Shown here in pieces: positions 30,059 to 37,162 of a stretch of DNA of 64,000 nucleotides. The position numbers and the translations under genes are program-made. The DNA is from Holdemania massiliensis AP2 (GTDB lineage Bacteria > Bacillota_I > Bacilli_A > Erysipelotrichales > Erysipelotrichaceae), in assembly GCF_000327285.1 (NCBI RefSeq), contig NZ_HE998569.1, positions 1-64,000 of the forward strand, read 5' to 3'. Below the pieces are notes generated by a model, which saw only the letters and a program-made list of their open reading frames with translations, was not told where the DNA came from and made no database searches. Numbering within the stretch: position 1 is the first letter of the stretch; every line of letters starts with the position of its first letter.

Positions 30059-30523
30059 TGCATTATCCCTCCTAATATATAAGCTTTTTTGTTATTCACA
30101 TAGAATGATCATGTTATTTATAATTTTAAAGTCCGAGATAAAGGCTCGCTCGGTATTGCAAGCTAGTTTAAACAGGTTATATTCATAACAGAAAAACGCG
30201 ATTTTTAAAAAGTCTGTTTGTGTAAAGAAATTGCTTAGAGTCCAAGGGAGAACATGATGGAAAGCGGGACGGATGACTTAAATTTTATCAGAGATTTCTT
30301 AACTTCATGATTAAATAAGAAAGTAAATGAATGCCCGGGGAGTTATGATTTAGGACATCATCGGGGTTATGATTGTTTTTTTTGATTCCCCCCCAGTCAA
30401 AATTTCTCATTGGACAGTAATCTTGCTTATCCATAGACTGCTATAACTAAATTCAAAAATGATCGAATGAAGATTAATACATTGTTGAAAAATCATTGCC
30501 CGATTCAACAGAAAGAATACTGA
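30059..30523. other. Intergenic stretch in the island
   Basis: About 465 bases without a supported gene on either strand and without a clear terminator. Confidence 0.4.
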
Positions 30524-31750
30524 TTAGCTGTTAATATAATTTTCTGCAAAGTGTAAGGCTTTTTTATACTGGCGAGTTCTTTTATAAAAACTAATTAGCT
30601 GCGTATAAAGAAAGGCCTTTGCTTCGTAATCCCCTTCTACACTAATATAGTTTTCCATCTGAAGCAGGTGATCTTCAATAACTTTGTTGTTCCCTTTAGA
30701 ATTTGATAGTTTGACAAAGGTCAGGCAATCCCATATATACTTATCATTAACCTGTTGTTTAGATACATCTTTTAAGAATTCATCTAATTCTTGATTTCTT
30801 TTAAGATGATATAAACTCCATGCTTTGTTAAAATAATATTCTGATGGGTTATTGTTCAGTTCTGTAACATGCTCTAAATATTTTAATGCTTTTCTATAAT
30901 CTTTGGAACAAATCGCATTCCAACTAGCGTTGCAATATATGATGTTTTTTTCAAGACTAGAAACAGCTAATATCTTTGTCATTTTGATAACTTCTTGAAA
31001 CTTTTTATCCGCTTCTTTATAATTTTTCTCATACGTCTGGATCGAGGCCATAGCGGATAATACTTGAAATATCCTGCGAATATTTCCGGTATTTTCAAAT
31101 AGAGTTAAGGCTTGCTTATTGCAGAAATAACTCTGGCTTAAGTTATTTAATCGTGTTTCAATTTGTCCTAGCTGATAATATATCATTGGAATTATTGTTT
31201 CTTGCGATCCTTTTTGTAACAAATCATATAACATAATTTTGGATTTAGTGAGTTGATTTTCATTTTTATAATAAACCGCAACATAATAAATATAGAAGTT
31301 TTGCTGTTCTGCCGTCATTCTATCTTGGACACAATCTAAAAAATTTATAATTTTTTTGCATTCGTCGCTTTTATAACTTGTGGAATTATAGGCTAATTTC
31401 GCAATTAAATAATCGAGGATTAAGATAGAACTAACCAATTTTTCCTCATCGTGGATCATCTTCTCATATAGTTTATTCCTATGTTCTATGTCGTAATCAT
31501 AAATAGATTGGTGCAACATTTTGATTTCTTTGATTTTCTTGTTCAGCCATTTTTCGTCATTATTAAACTCGATCTGCAATATATCGTATATTGCAGATAA
31601 AACTAAGGGATCGGCATGAACATGTCCATTTTCTATATGACTAAAATAGGGTGCAGATATATTGGCTTTTTTGGCTACATACAAAGACTTTAAATCAAGG
31701 TCATTCCTTTTGTTTCTAATGATCAAGCCGATAAGTTCTTTATTATTCAT
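30524..31750 (-). CDS. HTH-TPR regulator of the RRNPP (PlcR/Rgg-like) quorum-sensing class
   Basis: The 408-residue protein has an N-terminal XRE-type helix-turn-helix (about 5-60: LKSLYVAKKANISAPYFSHI then ENGHVHADPLVLSAIYDIL) and a C-terminal all-helical region with repeated TPR-like units (for example IPMIYYQLGQIETRLNNLSQ and YNASWN-like repeats, about 110-400). This two-part layout and length are those of RRNPP regulators, which bind imported signalling peptides in the TPR groove and then change DNA binding. The start at 31750 has AGAGG upstream. A 33-residue secreted peptide gene is divergent at 31897, which strongly supports a peptide-sensing role. Confidence 0.8.
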   Translation of the reverse strand: MNNKELIGLIIRNKRNDLDLKSLYVAKKANISAPYFSHIENGHVHADPLVLSAIYDILQIEFNNDEKWLNKKIKEIKMLHQSIYDYDIEHRNKLYEKMIHDEEKLVSSILILDYLIAKLAYNSTSYKSDECKKIINFLDCVQDRMTAEQQNFYIYYVAVYYKNENQLTKSKIMLYDLLQKGSQETIIPMIYYQLGQIETRLNNLSQSYFCNKQALTLFENTGNIRRIFQVLSAMASIQTYEKNYKEADKKFQEVIKMTKILAVSSLEKNIIYCNASWNAICSKDYRKALKYLEHVTELNNNPSEYYFNKAWSLYHLKRNQELDEFLKDVSKQQVNDKYIWDCLTFVKLSNSKGNNKVIEDHLLQMENYISVEGDYEAKAFLYTQLISFYKRTRQYKKALHFAENYINS

Positions 31751-31796
31751 ATATTACCTCTTTTGAAATTTGTTCTTACATCCTTAGCTTAAAACT

Positions 31797-31847
31797 ATTC
31801 TCTGGCACCTATTTTGTGCAACTATAAGTCATTGTTAATTAGAGAAT
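31797..31847. promoter_or_regulatory. Spaced inverted repeat between regulator and peptide genes
   Basis: ATTCTCT (31797-31803) and AGAGAAT (31841-31847) are perfect inverted repeats 37 bases apart, lying between the divergent starts at 31750 and 31897. They could be half-sites for the HTH-TPR regulator. Confidence 0.4.
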
Positions 31848-31860
31848 ACGTTAATATAAT
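31832..31860 (+). promoter_or_regulatory. Promoter of the signal-peptide gene
   Basis: TTGTTA (31832-31837), a 17-base spacer and TATAAT (31855-31860) are followed by the gene's RBS at 31886-31891. Confidence 0.75.
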
Positions 31861-31868
31861 CAAATCAT

Positions 31869-31880
31869 ACAAGCGCTTGT
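31869..31880. promoter_or_regulatory. Perfect 12-bp palindrome, candidate operator
   Basis: ACAAGCGCTTGT is a complete dyad placed at about +3 to +14 relative to the promoter of the peptide gene. It is G/C-rich in otherwise AT-rich DNA, as expected for a protein-binding site. Confidence 0.55.
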
Positions 31881-31896
31881 TAAAAAGGAGGTACAG

Positions 31897-31998
31897 ATGA
31901 GAAAAACATTTTTGATTGTTTTAACCGCAATTTTCTTAACAGGGACTCCGTTAAATCCTGTTATGATGTACGGTCATACAGTCTACATGCCTAACTAA
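31897..31998 (+). CDS. Short secreted peptide, candidate pheromone precursor
   Basis: This 33-codon gene has an excellent AAGGAGG ribosome site six bases before its ATG and a near-consensus promoter. The product has a basic start (MRKT), a hydrophobic core (FLIVLTAIFLTG) and a short polar tail, GTPLNPVMMYGHTVYMPN. That is the design of PapR/SHP/Phr-type pheromone precursors: a signal that sends the C-terminal residues out for processing and re-import. It is divergent from the HTH-TPR regulator at 30524-31750, the arrangement seen in several RRNPP systems. The mature peptide is probably within the last 5-10 residues, an inference. Confidence 0.65.
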   Translation: MRKTFLIVLTAIFLTGTPLNPVMMYGHTVYMPN

Positions 31999-32005
31999 TA
32001 AAAAA

Positions 32006-32254
32006 TTAAAGAGGCCTCTTTCTGTAAATTTCAATCAAGCTAGAACCTAGAGCTTTAAGTATAGTATTTAATTCATTAATTCCTGGATCGACTTCGCCCT
32101 TTATGATGCTTCTTAGCTTTTCTTGAGAGTAATCCGTTTTGATCTCTAATTTTGCATAAGACATTTTTCTTTGATTAAACAAATTTTCCAATTTTATTTT
32201 TAATTCTTCCTCCTCAAGATGGGAATCTATTTGTTTATCATTCATTGCTTGCAT
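32006..32254 (-). CDS. Small XRE-like DNA-binding protein
   Basis: The 82-residue protein is a single helix-turn-helix domain with a charged N-terminal extension. The motif is MSYAKLEIKTDYSQEKLRSI then GEVDPGINELNTILKALG. GAGGAG is six bases before the ATG at 32254. It resembles phage-type Cro/CI repressors or HTH antitoxins. It is convergent with the signal-peptide gene, and its promoter contains a dyad (32284-32297), so it may be autoregulated. Confidence 0.7.
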   Translation of the reverse strand: MQAMNDKQIDSHLEEEELKIKLENLFNQRKMSYAKLEIKTDYSQEKLRSIIKGEVDPGINELNTILKALGSSLIEIYRKRPL

Positions 32255-32277
32255 AATAAGCTCCTCACTTTTATTCT

Positions 32278-32306
32278 AGTATATTCGTTCGAATGAAGTA
32301 AGTCAA
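32278..32306 (-). promoter_or_regulatory. Promoter with operator in the spacer for the XRE-like gene
   Basis: On the minus strand there is TTGACT (32301-32306), a 17-base spacer and TATACT (32278-32283). The spacer is largely filled by a near-perfect dyad centred on TTCGAA (32284-32297), an arrangement typical of autorepression. Confidence 0.7.
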
Positions 32307-32382
32307 TTTTTAGAAATGCTAGTCTATTTATATTTTCCGAGGATTATATAATGCCTTTAAAGGGTAAGTAGGGAAATGTGAT

Positions 32383-32619
32383 ATGAAAATAAATGATGCC
32401 GTTAGATATAGAATAAAAGAAATTTGTGAGGAGTTTAATATATCGCTGCACGCTCTTGCTCAAAATGCAGGTGTTCCAGACCCTACGATTAGGCAGTTTA
32501 TGCAGGGGATTCATGATGATATAAAGATTAAAATCTTATTTAAAATATGCAAAGGCATGAACATGTCTATGATTGAATTTTTTGATTCGAAAATTTTTGA
32601 TGATGTCGATGATGATTAA
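32383..32619 (+). CDS. Small XRE-family regulator
   Basis: The 78-residue protein is one Cro/CI-type helix-turn-helix (ISLHALAQNAGVPDPTIRQF then IKIKILFKICKGMNMSMIEF) with an acidic DDVDDD tail. TATAAT at 32347-32352 may be its -10 box; the ribosome site is weak. It diverges from the other XRE-like gene, so the pair may form a small switch. The composition is AT-rich like the island. Confidence 0.75.
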   Translation: MKINDAVRYRIKEICEEFNISLHALAQNAGVPDPTIRQFMQGIHDDIKIKILFKICKGMNMSMIEFFDSKIFDDVDDD

Positions 32620-32662
32620 GATCCATAGAATATAAAAAGCTATAAAAAGAAATATTGAGATG

Positions 32663-32731
32663 GAATTTCCAGATTAAAAAAACCATGCCTTTAGCTATAC
32701 AGCGAAGATATGGTTTCTTTCTTTTCTTTAT
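32663..32731 (-). repeat. Copy B of the duplicated terminator; ends the hydrolase gene
   Basis: The arms AAACCAT (32680-32686) and ATGGTTT (32710-32716) with A-rich left flank form a terminator for the minus-strand hydrolase gene. The element is a diverged copy of 28955-29036, in the same orientation, with a shorter loop. Confidence 0.75.
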
Positions 32732-32770
32732 TCACCATTGAATGATCTGCAAGCAAGTCATTCTGACAAT

Positions 32771-33745
32771 TTAATTAAGGAAACGGTTGAGAAAGGCGGT
32801 AACAGAATTCCAGTACAATTCAGGATCGACATCCGCGCTGGCTGCATGGGCAGCACCTTCAATGACTAATAATTCTTTTTCAGTTGGACAAGCTTCAAAA
32901 ACCTGGTAAACCATGTCTGTCGGCACATAGGTATCGTTGCTTCCGTGGATAAACATCATTGGAACGGATGCTTTTTTCAGCTGCTCAAGAGCGGAGGCCT
33001 CCTTGAAATGATAACCCGCGCGAATACCGGTCATGACATCGGCAGTGGCTAAAAACGGAAATTCGGGAAGGCCGAAGCGATAGTCTAACTGATTTTTAAA
33101 CATATCGTAGACAGAGGTGTAGCCGCAGTCTTCAATCACAGCTTTGACGTTATCTGGTAGTTGTTCACCAGCCGTCATCATGACGGTTGCACCGCCCATG
33201 GAAACTCCATATAAGATGATTTCAGCCTGAGAATCCTGATTCACGATCTGTTGGATCCAAAGCAGCAGATCCTTGCGGTCGAGCCAGCCCATGCCGATAT
33301 ATGAACCGCCGCTTTCACCATGCGCACGATTGTCCGGCGTGATCACAGTATAGCCCAGTTCGGAAAAGTGCCGGGCTTCAGTCTGCATCGCTTCTTTGTT
33401 GGATGTGTAGCCATGAATAACCAGGGCATAACGATGAGCGGACGGATCCGCGGTATACTGCAGGGCACGCAGAGTCAGTCCGTCTTCACTGACAATCTCC
33501 GTTTTTTCAATACTGACAGTTTCCAGCCAAGCATCAGTCAAGGCCTGTTCCTGAGCTTTGTTGGCTTCTTCGTTTCCATACGTTTCCCCAACCGGAGCTT
33601 TGCCGTCATGGGCAGATTCCGGCGCCTGATCTGTCCGATAGAGAGCATAGTCCACTAAATAATTGCCGGCTCCGAAGCTGCCGGCTGTCAGAACAGCGGC
33701 TGCCAGAACGAGAACGAATATTAAAATTTTTGTTTTTTTCTTCAT
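32771..33745 (-). CDS. Membrane-anchored alpha/beta hydrolase
   Basis: The 324-residue protein has an N-terminal signal-anchor (KKKTKILIFVLVLAAAVLTA) and an alpha/beta hydrolase domain. The oxyanion strand is ALVIHGYTSNKEA, the nucleophile elbow is GVSMGG, the acid is in HGSNDTYVP and the histidine is in GAAHAAS. Such proteins act as esterases or peptidases at the outer face of the membrane; the substrate is unknown. AGAGGATG precedes the ATG at 33745. It is transcribed alone. Confidence 0.88.
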   Translation of the reverse strand: MKKKTKILIFVLVLAAAVLTAGSFGAGNYLVDYALYRTDQAPESAHDGKAPVGETYGNEEANKAQEQALTDAWLETVSIEKTEIVSEDGLTLRALQYTADPSAHRYALVIHGYTSNKEAMQTEARHFSELGYTVITPDNRAHGESGGSYIGMGWLDRKDLLLWIQQIVNQDSQAEIILYGVSMGGATVMMTAGEQLPDNVKAVIEDCGYTSVYDMFKNQLDYRFGLPEFPFLATADVMTGIRAGYHFKEASALEQLKKASVPMMFIHGSNDTYVPTDMVYQVFEACPTEKELLVIEGAAHAASADVDPELYWNSVTAFLNRFLN

Positions 33746-34002
33746 GATGATGCATCCTCTTTTCAGGTTGGTTCACAAGGAACCTGAACGAGGAAACAGT
33801 ATAGCAGAAAATAATTTGTATGTCAAAATAAATTGCGAGTATTCACAGTGAACACAACAGTATTTAAATTAAGGAAAGGCATAACATCCCTTAAGAAAGA
33901 CAGAAGAAATCAAAAAACGACACATTGATATCCAAATGATTCCTCTGTCCGGACGGATCTCTGTTGGCTTATCCGATGGAGGAGAGTAAAGACGGATAAA
34001 AA
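33746..34002. other. Intergenic region upstream of the hydrolase
   Basis: No gene or clear structured element recognised. It should hold the hydrolase promoter. Confidence 0.35.
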
Positions 34003-34033
34003 CAAAAAAGCTGCCCGCTCACTGCGTTCAGCT
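34003..34033 (-). terminator. Terminator of tRNA-Leu(CAG)
   Basis: The arms AGCTG (34009-34013) and CAGCT (34029-34033) have six A to their left, giving a U-tract on the minus strand just after the tRNA. Confidence 0.6.
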
Positions 34034-34045
34034 GAAGAATCAATA

Positions 34046-34130
34046 TGGTGCGGTAGGTGGGACTTGAACCCACATGGTTTTACCCACACGCCCCTGAAAC
34101 GTGCGCGTCTGCCGATTTCGCCACTACCGC
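34046..34130 (-). tRNA. tRNA-Leu, anticodon CAG
   Basis: On the minus strand the acceptor GCGGTAG pairs with CTACCGC and CCA is encoded. The anticodon loop TTCAGGG places CAG at 34-36. The long variable arm and GGTTCAAGTCC T-arm are those of a class II leucine tRNA. Confidence 0.93.
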
Positions 34131-34167
34131 ATGTATATTAAACAGCCGATTTGCCGACTGCTTTTAT

Positions 34168-34196
34168 ATATTACACTAAAACGATTTGTTATGCAA
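34168..34196 (-). promoter_or_regulatory. Promoter of tRNA-Leu(CAG)
   Basis: On the minus strand there is TTGCAT (34191-34196), a 17-base spacer and TAATAT (34168-34173), 38 bases before the tRNA. Confidence 0.65.
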
Positions 34197-34332
34197 GTGT
34201 TTTTTTTAATTTTAATCCTGATTTCCCTGCAAAAGCACAAACGATCCGCAATCATCGGAGCTTCTTTTCTCTATAAGAGATTCATGCGGACACCCTGGCA
34301 GCCAAATGGAAGAAAAGATCAAAAACAGAAAT

Positions 34333-34385
34333 AAATATTCGCTGTTGTGAATATTTGCACTTGACCCGACAGTGGCTGTCGGGTC
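34333..34385. promoter_or_regulatory. Two inverted repeats before the flavoprotein gene
   Basis: AAATATTC (34333-34340) and GAATATTT (34349-34356) are perfect 8-base arms. Directly after them GACCCGACAG (34363-34372) and CTGTCGGGTC (34376-34385) are perfect 10-base arms with a 3-base gap. They are either operators or a leader hairpin controlling the gene at 34417. Confidence 0.6.
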
Positions 34386-34416
34386 TTTAATGAAACTAGA
34401 AAGCGAGGAAAAAGCA

Positions 34417-36369
34417 ATGAAGAACGGAGTAAAGAAAATCTTAACCCTGATGATGGCTTTGTGTTTAACGGCCTGTTCATCACCTGCAGCTTCGTCAGAA
34501 AAAGCGTTTACGGCGGGAACGTACAGCGCTTCAGCCAAGGGCAACAATGGGGATGTTACCGTCGAGGTAACGGTGGATGCCCAGACAATCACAGCAGTCA
34601 CAGTCAAAGAACATGCGGAAACGGAGGGGATTGCGGATGCGGCGCTGACGGCTATTCCGGAAGCCATTGTTATCCAGCAATCCTTAAATATTGATACCAT
34701 TTCCGGCGCCACCAATACTTCCAAGGCAATTCTGGAAGCCGCTGCCGCCTGTTTAAAACAAGCGGGAGGCGATGTGGAAGCCTTGCAGACAAAGCCGAAG
34801 GCAACGGCAGAGGCACGGGATGAAATTCAGTTAAATGCGGATGTTGTTGTCGTCGGCGGAGGCGGAGCCGGGTTATCCGCTGCCTTAAGCGCCGCGGAAA
34901 ACAAGGCTTCGGTCATTGTTGTCGAGAAGGCCGGCAATCTGGGAGGCACGACGATTACCTCCGGCGCTTTTTACAGCACCGGCGATCCGGAACTGGCAAA
35001 GCGTTCAAAAATGAATGATACGATGCGGGATCAAGTAGTTAGGTTGCTGGCAATGGAACCCAATTGCGAACAGATGAAAAACTGGCAGGACCAGGTAAAA
35101 GAACAGTACCAGCAATATCTGAACAGCGGCAGCGAAGCGATGTTTGACAGCGAAGAATATTACATGCTCTGTGTCTATGTGGACGGCGGAATGACCGGCG
35201 ATCCGGATTTGATTGAGTGGACGTGCGCGAATGCTGACGAAGGCTATGCCTGGCTTGAGGAACATGGTTATCATTGGAGCGATAAGGTAGTCATCGGTAA
35301 GAATGGCGATAATGCCGTCATTGAACCGGATATCGAACGCTGCCGCCGTCTGGTTGCGGACAGCGAATACGGCCGTCCGGCAACACAGATGATTGACATT
35401 CTGTCCCAGCAGGCTCAGGCCGTCGGATCGGATACCTCAATCTATACCAATGTCGCCGCAACGGAACTCATCCTGGATGAAGGCCGAGTTGTTGGAATTA
35501 AAGCGCTGGGAAGCGATGGTACGCCTTATACGATTACGGCCAACAACGGCGTTGTTTTAGCCAGCGGAGGATTTGCATCCGGCGTTGAACTGCGGGAAGA
35601 ATACAATACGATTTATCCGTATTTGGGCGAACAGGTGCATTCCACGAATGTAGCAACGGATACCGGCGATGGTCTTGTTATGGCCAAAGCTGCCGGGGCC
35701 CAGCTGATCGACATGGAGAAAATTCAGGTCAACAAGATCACACATTATGACTTAGGCGGAACGGACTGCATCGCCGCCGCGTTCTCCAACCTGCTGATCA
35801 ACGAACAAGGACAGCGCTTTACTAACGAATACGGCAGTGAAACAGACGTATCCATAGCCATTCTCAGTCAGAGCCATCACAAGGCTTTCCTGTTGGCGGA
35901 TGCTCATAACAGCAATATCACCGAAGGCAAAACCAGCGGCGGCCGGGATTTGGAAGAAGCCGTTGCGCAGGGATATGTCTTTAAAGCCGATACAATTGAA
36001 GCGCTAGCGCAGCAGCTGCAGATCGATCCGGCAGTTCTCACCCAGACGATTGAGCAGTTTAATGCAGCTATTGATCAGAAGCAGGATCCGGAATTCGGCC
36101 GGACGATCCTGAACGAAGAGGACAAGCTGCTTACCGCCCCATTCTATGCAACGCCGGTCATTCCAAGTGTGCATCATACGATGGGCGGCTTGAAGATCAA
36201 TGCCAAAGCTCAGGTTCTTAACCAACAGGATGAACCGATTTCCGGTTTGTTTGCCGCGGGAGAAATTGTCGGCGGACTCAGCGGGAATAACCGCATGAGC
36301 GGCGATGCGATTATGGCCAATGTCGTTCAGGGTCGGGTAGCCGGAGCTGAAGCTGCAAATAACGATTAA
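34417..36369 (+). CDS. Secreted FMN-binding and FAD-dependent reductase lipoprotein
   Basis: The 650-residue protein has a lipoprotein signal (LCLTACSS), an FMN-bind domain (about 30-110) with the SGAT flavinylation motif in DTISGATNTS, and a FAD-binding fumarate-reductase-type domain (VVVVGGGGAGLSAALSA near 145, ASGGFASG, HHTMGGLKIN, FAAGEIVGG). In related proteins ApbE attaches FMN covalently to the SGAT threonine. This architecture is that of extracellular fumarate, urocanate or similar organic-acceptor reductases used in anaerobic respiration. The acceptor here is unknown and no ApbE is in the window. The ATG at 34417 lies behind GCGAGG and restores the lipobox spacing. Confidence 0.9.
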   Translation: MKNGVKKILTLMMALCLTACSSPAASSEKAFTAGTYSASAKGNNGDVTVEVTVDAQTITAVTVKEHAETEGIADAALTAIPEAIVIQQSLNIDTISGATNTSKAILEAAAACLKQAGGDVEALQTKPKATAEARDEIQLNADVVVVGGGGAGLSAALSAAENKASVIVVEKAGNLGGTTITSGAFYSTGDPELAKRSKMNDTMRDQVVRLLAMEPNCEQMKNWQDQVKEQYQQYLNSGSEAMFDSEEYYMLCVYVDGGMTGDPDLIEWTCANADEGYAWLEEHGYHWSDKVVIGKNGDNAVIEPDIERCRRLVADSEYGRPATQMIDILSQQAQAVGSDTSIYTNVAATELILDEGRVVGIKALGSDGTPYTITANNGVVLASGGFASGVELREEYNTIYPYLGEQVHSTNVATDTGDGLVMAKAAGAQLIDMEKIQVNKITHYDLGGTDCIAAAFSNLLINEQGQRFTNEYGSETDVSIAILSQSHHKAFLLADAHNSNITEGKTSGGRDLEEAVAQGYVFKADTIEALAQQLQIDPAVLTQTIEQFNAAIDQKQDPEFGRTILNEEDKLLTAPFYATPVIPSVHHTMGGLKINAKAQVLNQQDEPISGLFAAGEIVGGLSGNNRMSGDAIMANVVQGRVAGAEAANND

Positions 36370-36421
36370 AACGGGAATTATCATCAGATTCAAAAGCAGA
36401 AATAAAGCAAAAAATGAAGGG

Positions 36422-36452
36422 GAAGGCCAAAAAAGCATAACGGCCTTCTTTT
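36422..36452 (+). terminator. Terminator of the flavoprotein gene
   Basis: The arms GAAGGCC (36422-36428) and GGCCTTC (36442-36448) are followed by a T-rich tail. Confidence 0.75.
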
Positions 36453-36603
36453 GTATTTTTTCCATGTCTACGGAAACGTAATTCTGCAGTATTTGGCTGG
36501 ATGCAGCTTCATGGTGCAACTTGAAAAACAAAAAAAGACAATATGACATTTTTTACACAAAATAGTCAATTTCCCCAATTTGTAGGAAACATGAAAAACA
36601 CGC

Positions 36604-36667
36604 TTGCATTTTATAGAGAGTGGAGTATAATCTGTTCACATAGTTAAATATTAAGGTGGTTAACTAT
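36604..36667 (+). promoter_or_regulatory. Promoter and palindromic operator of the marR-exporter operon
   Basis: TTGCAT (36604-36609), a 16-base spacer and TATAAT (36626-36631) are followed by the perfect inverted repeat ATAGTTAA (36640-36647) and TTAACTAT (36660-36667). The repeat lies over the start of transcription, where a MarR repressor would block initiation. Confidence 0.75.
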
Positions 36668-36689
36668 TAAAACAAAAGAGGTGATCGAC

Positions 36690-37148
36690 GTGAATGAACA
36701 GGAAATCGCTCAGAAGATTCTGCGGCTGGCTTATGTCTTTCGTCAGCGCAGCGAACCCCGCGGCCGGAAGAAACTGACGATGAACCCCCGCGACATGATG
36801 ATTCTGCATGGCATTATCCATCTCAATCCTGAAGGGATGATCAAGATGAGTCAGATCAAGGATTATTTTCATGTCAGTCCAGCCGCCGTTTCCCAGGGCA
36901 TCCGCTCCTTTGAGCAGCAAGGCTGGGTGGAACGGGTCATTCTTGACAGCGACCGGCGCAGCGTCTACATTCAGATTACGGAAAAGGGACGTCAGCTGAT
37001 GCAGCAGCGGGAACAGGAGTTCTGCGAACAGATCGGGGCGTATTTCCGCTATCTGGGCGAAGCCGACAGTCTGGCTTTGGTCCGAATTCTGGAGCGGACG
37101 GTCGATTATTGTCAAAACCCTGCGAACTGCGGTTCTAAGGAAATGTGA
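36690..37148 (+). CDS. MarR family transcriptional regulator
   Basis: The 152-residue winged-helix protein shows the MarR pattern: LTMNPRDMMILHGIIHLNPE, the recognition helix in VSPAAVSQGIRSFEQQGWVE, the wing DSDRRSVYIQITEKG and a C-terminal dimerisation helix. It most likely represses its own operon by binding the palindrome at 36640-36667 and is released by a substrate of the exporter encoded downstream. GTG codons at 36681 and 36690 are possible starts; the second has the better spacing to AGAGGTG. It ends 14 bases before the first ABC gene. Confidence 0.88.
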   Translation: MNEQEIAQKILRLAYVFRQRSEPRGRKKLTMNPRDMMILHGIIHLNPEGMIKMSQIKDYFHVSPAAVSQGIRSFEQQGWVERVILDSDRRSVYIQITEKGRQLMQQREQEFCEQIGAYFRYLGEADSLALVRILERTVDYCQNPANCGSKEM

Positions 37149-37162
37149 GAAAGGAGTAACCT

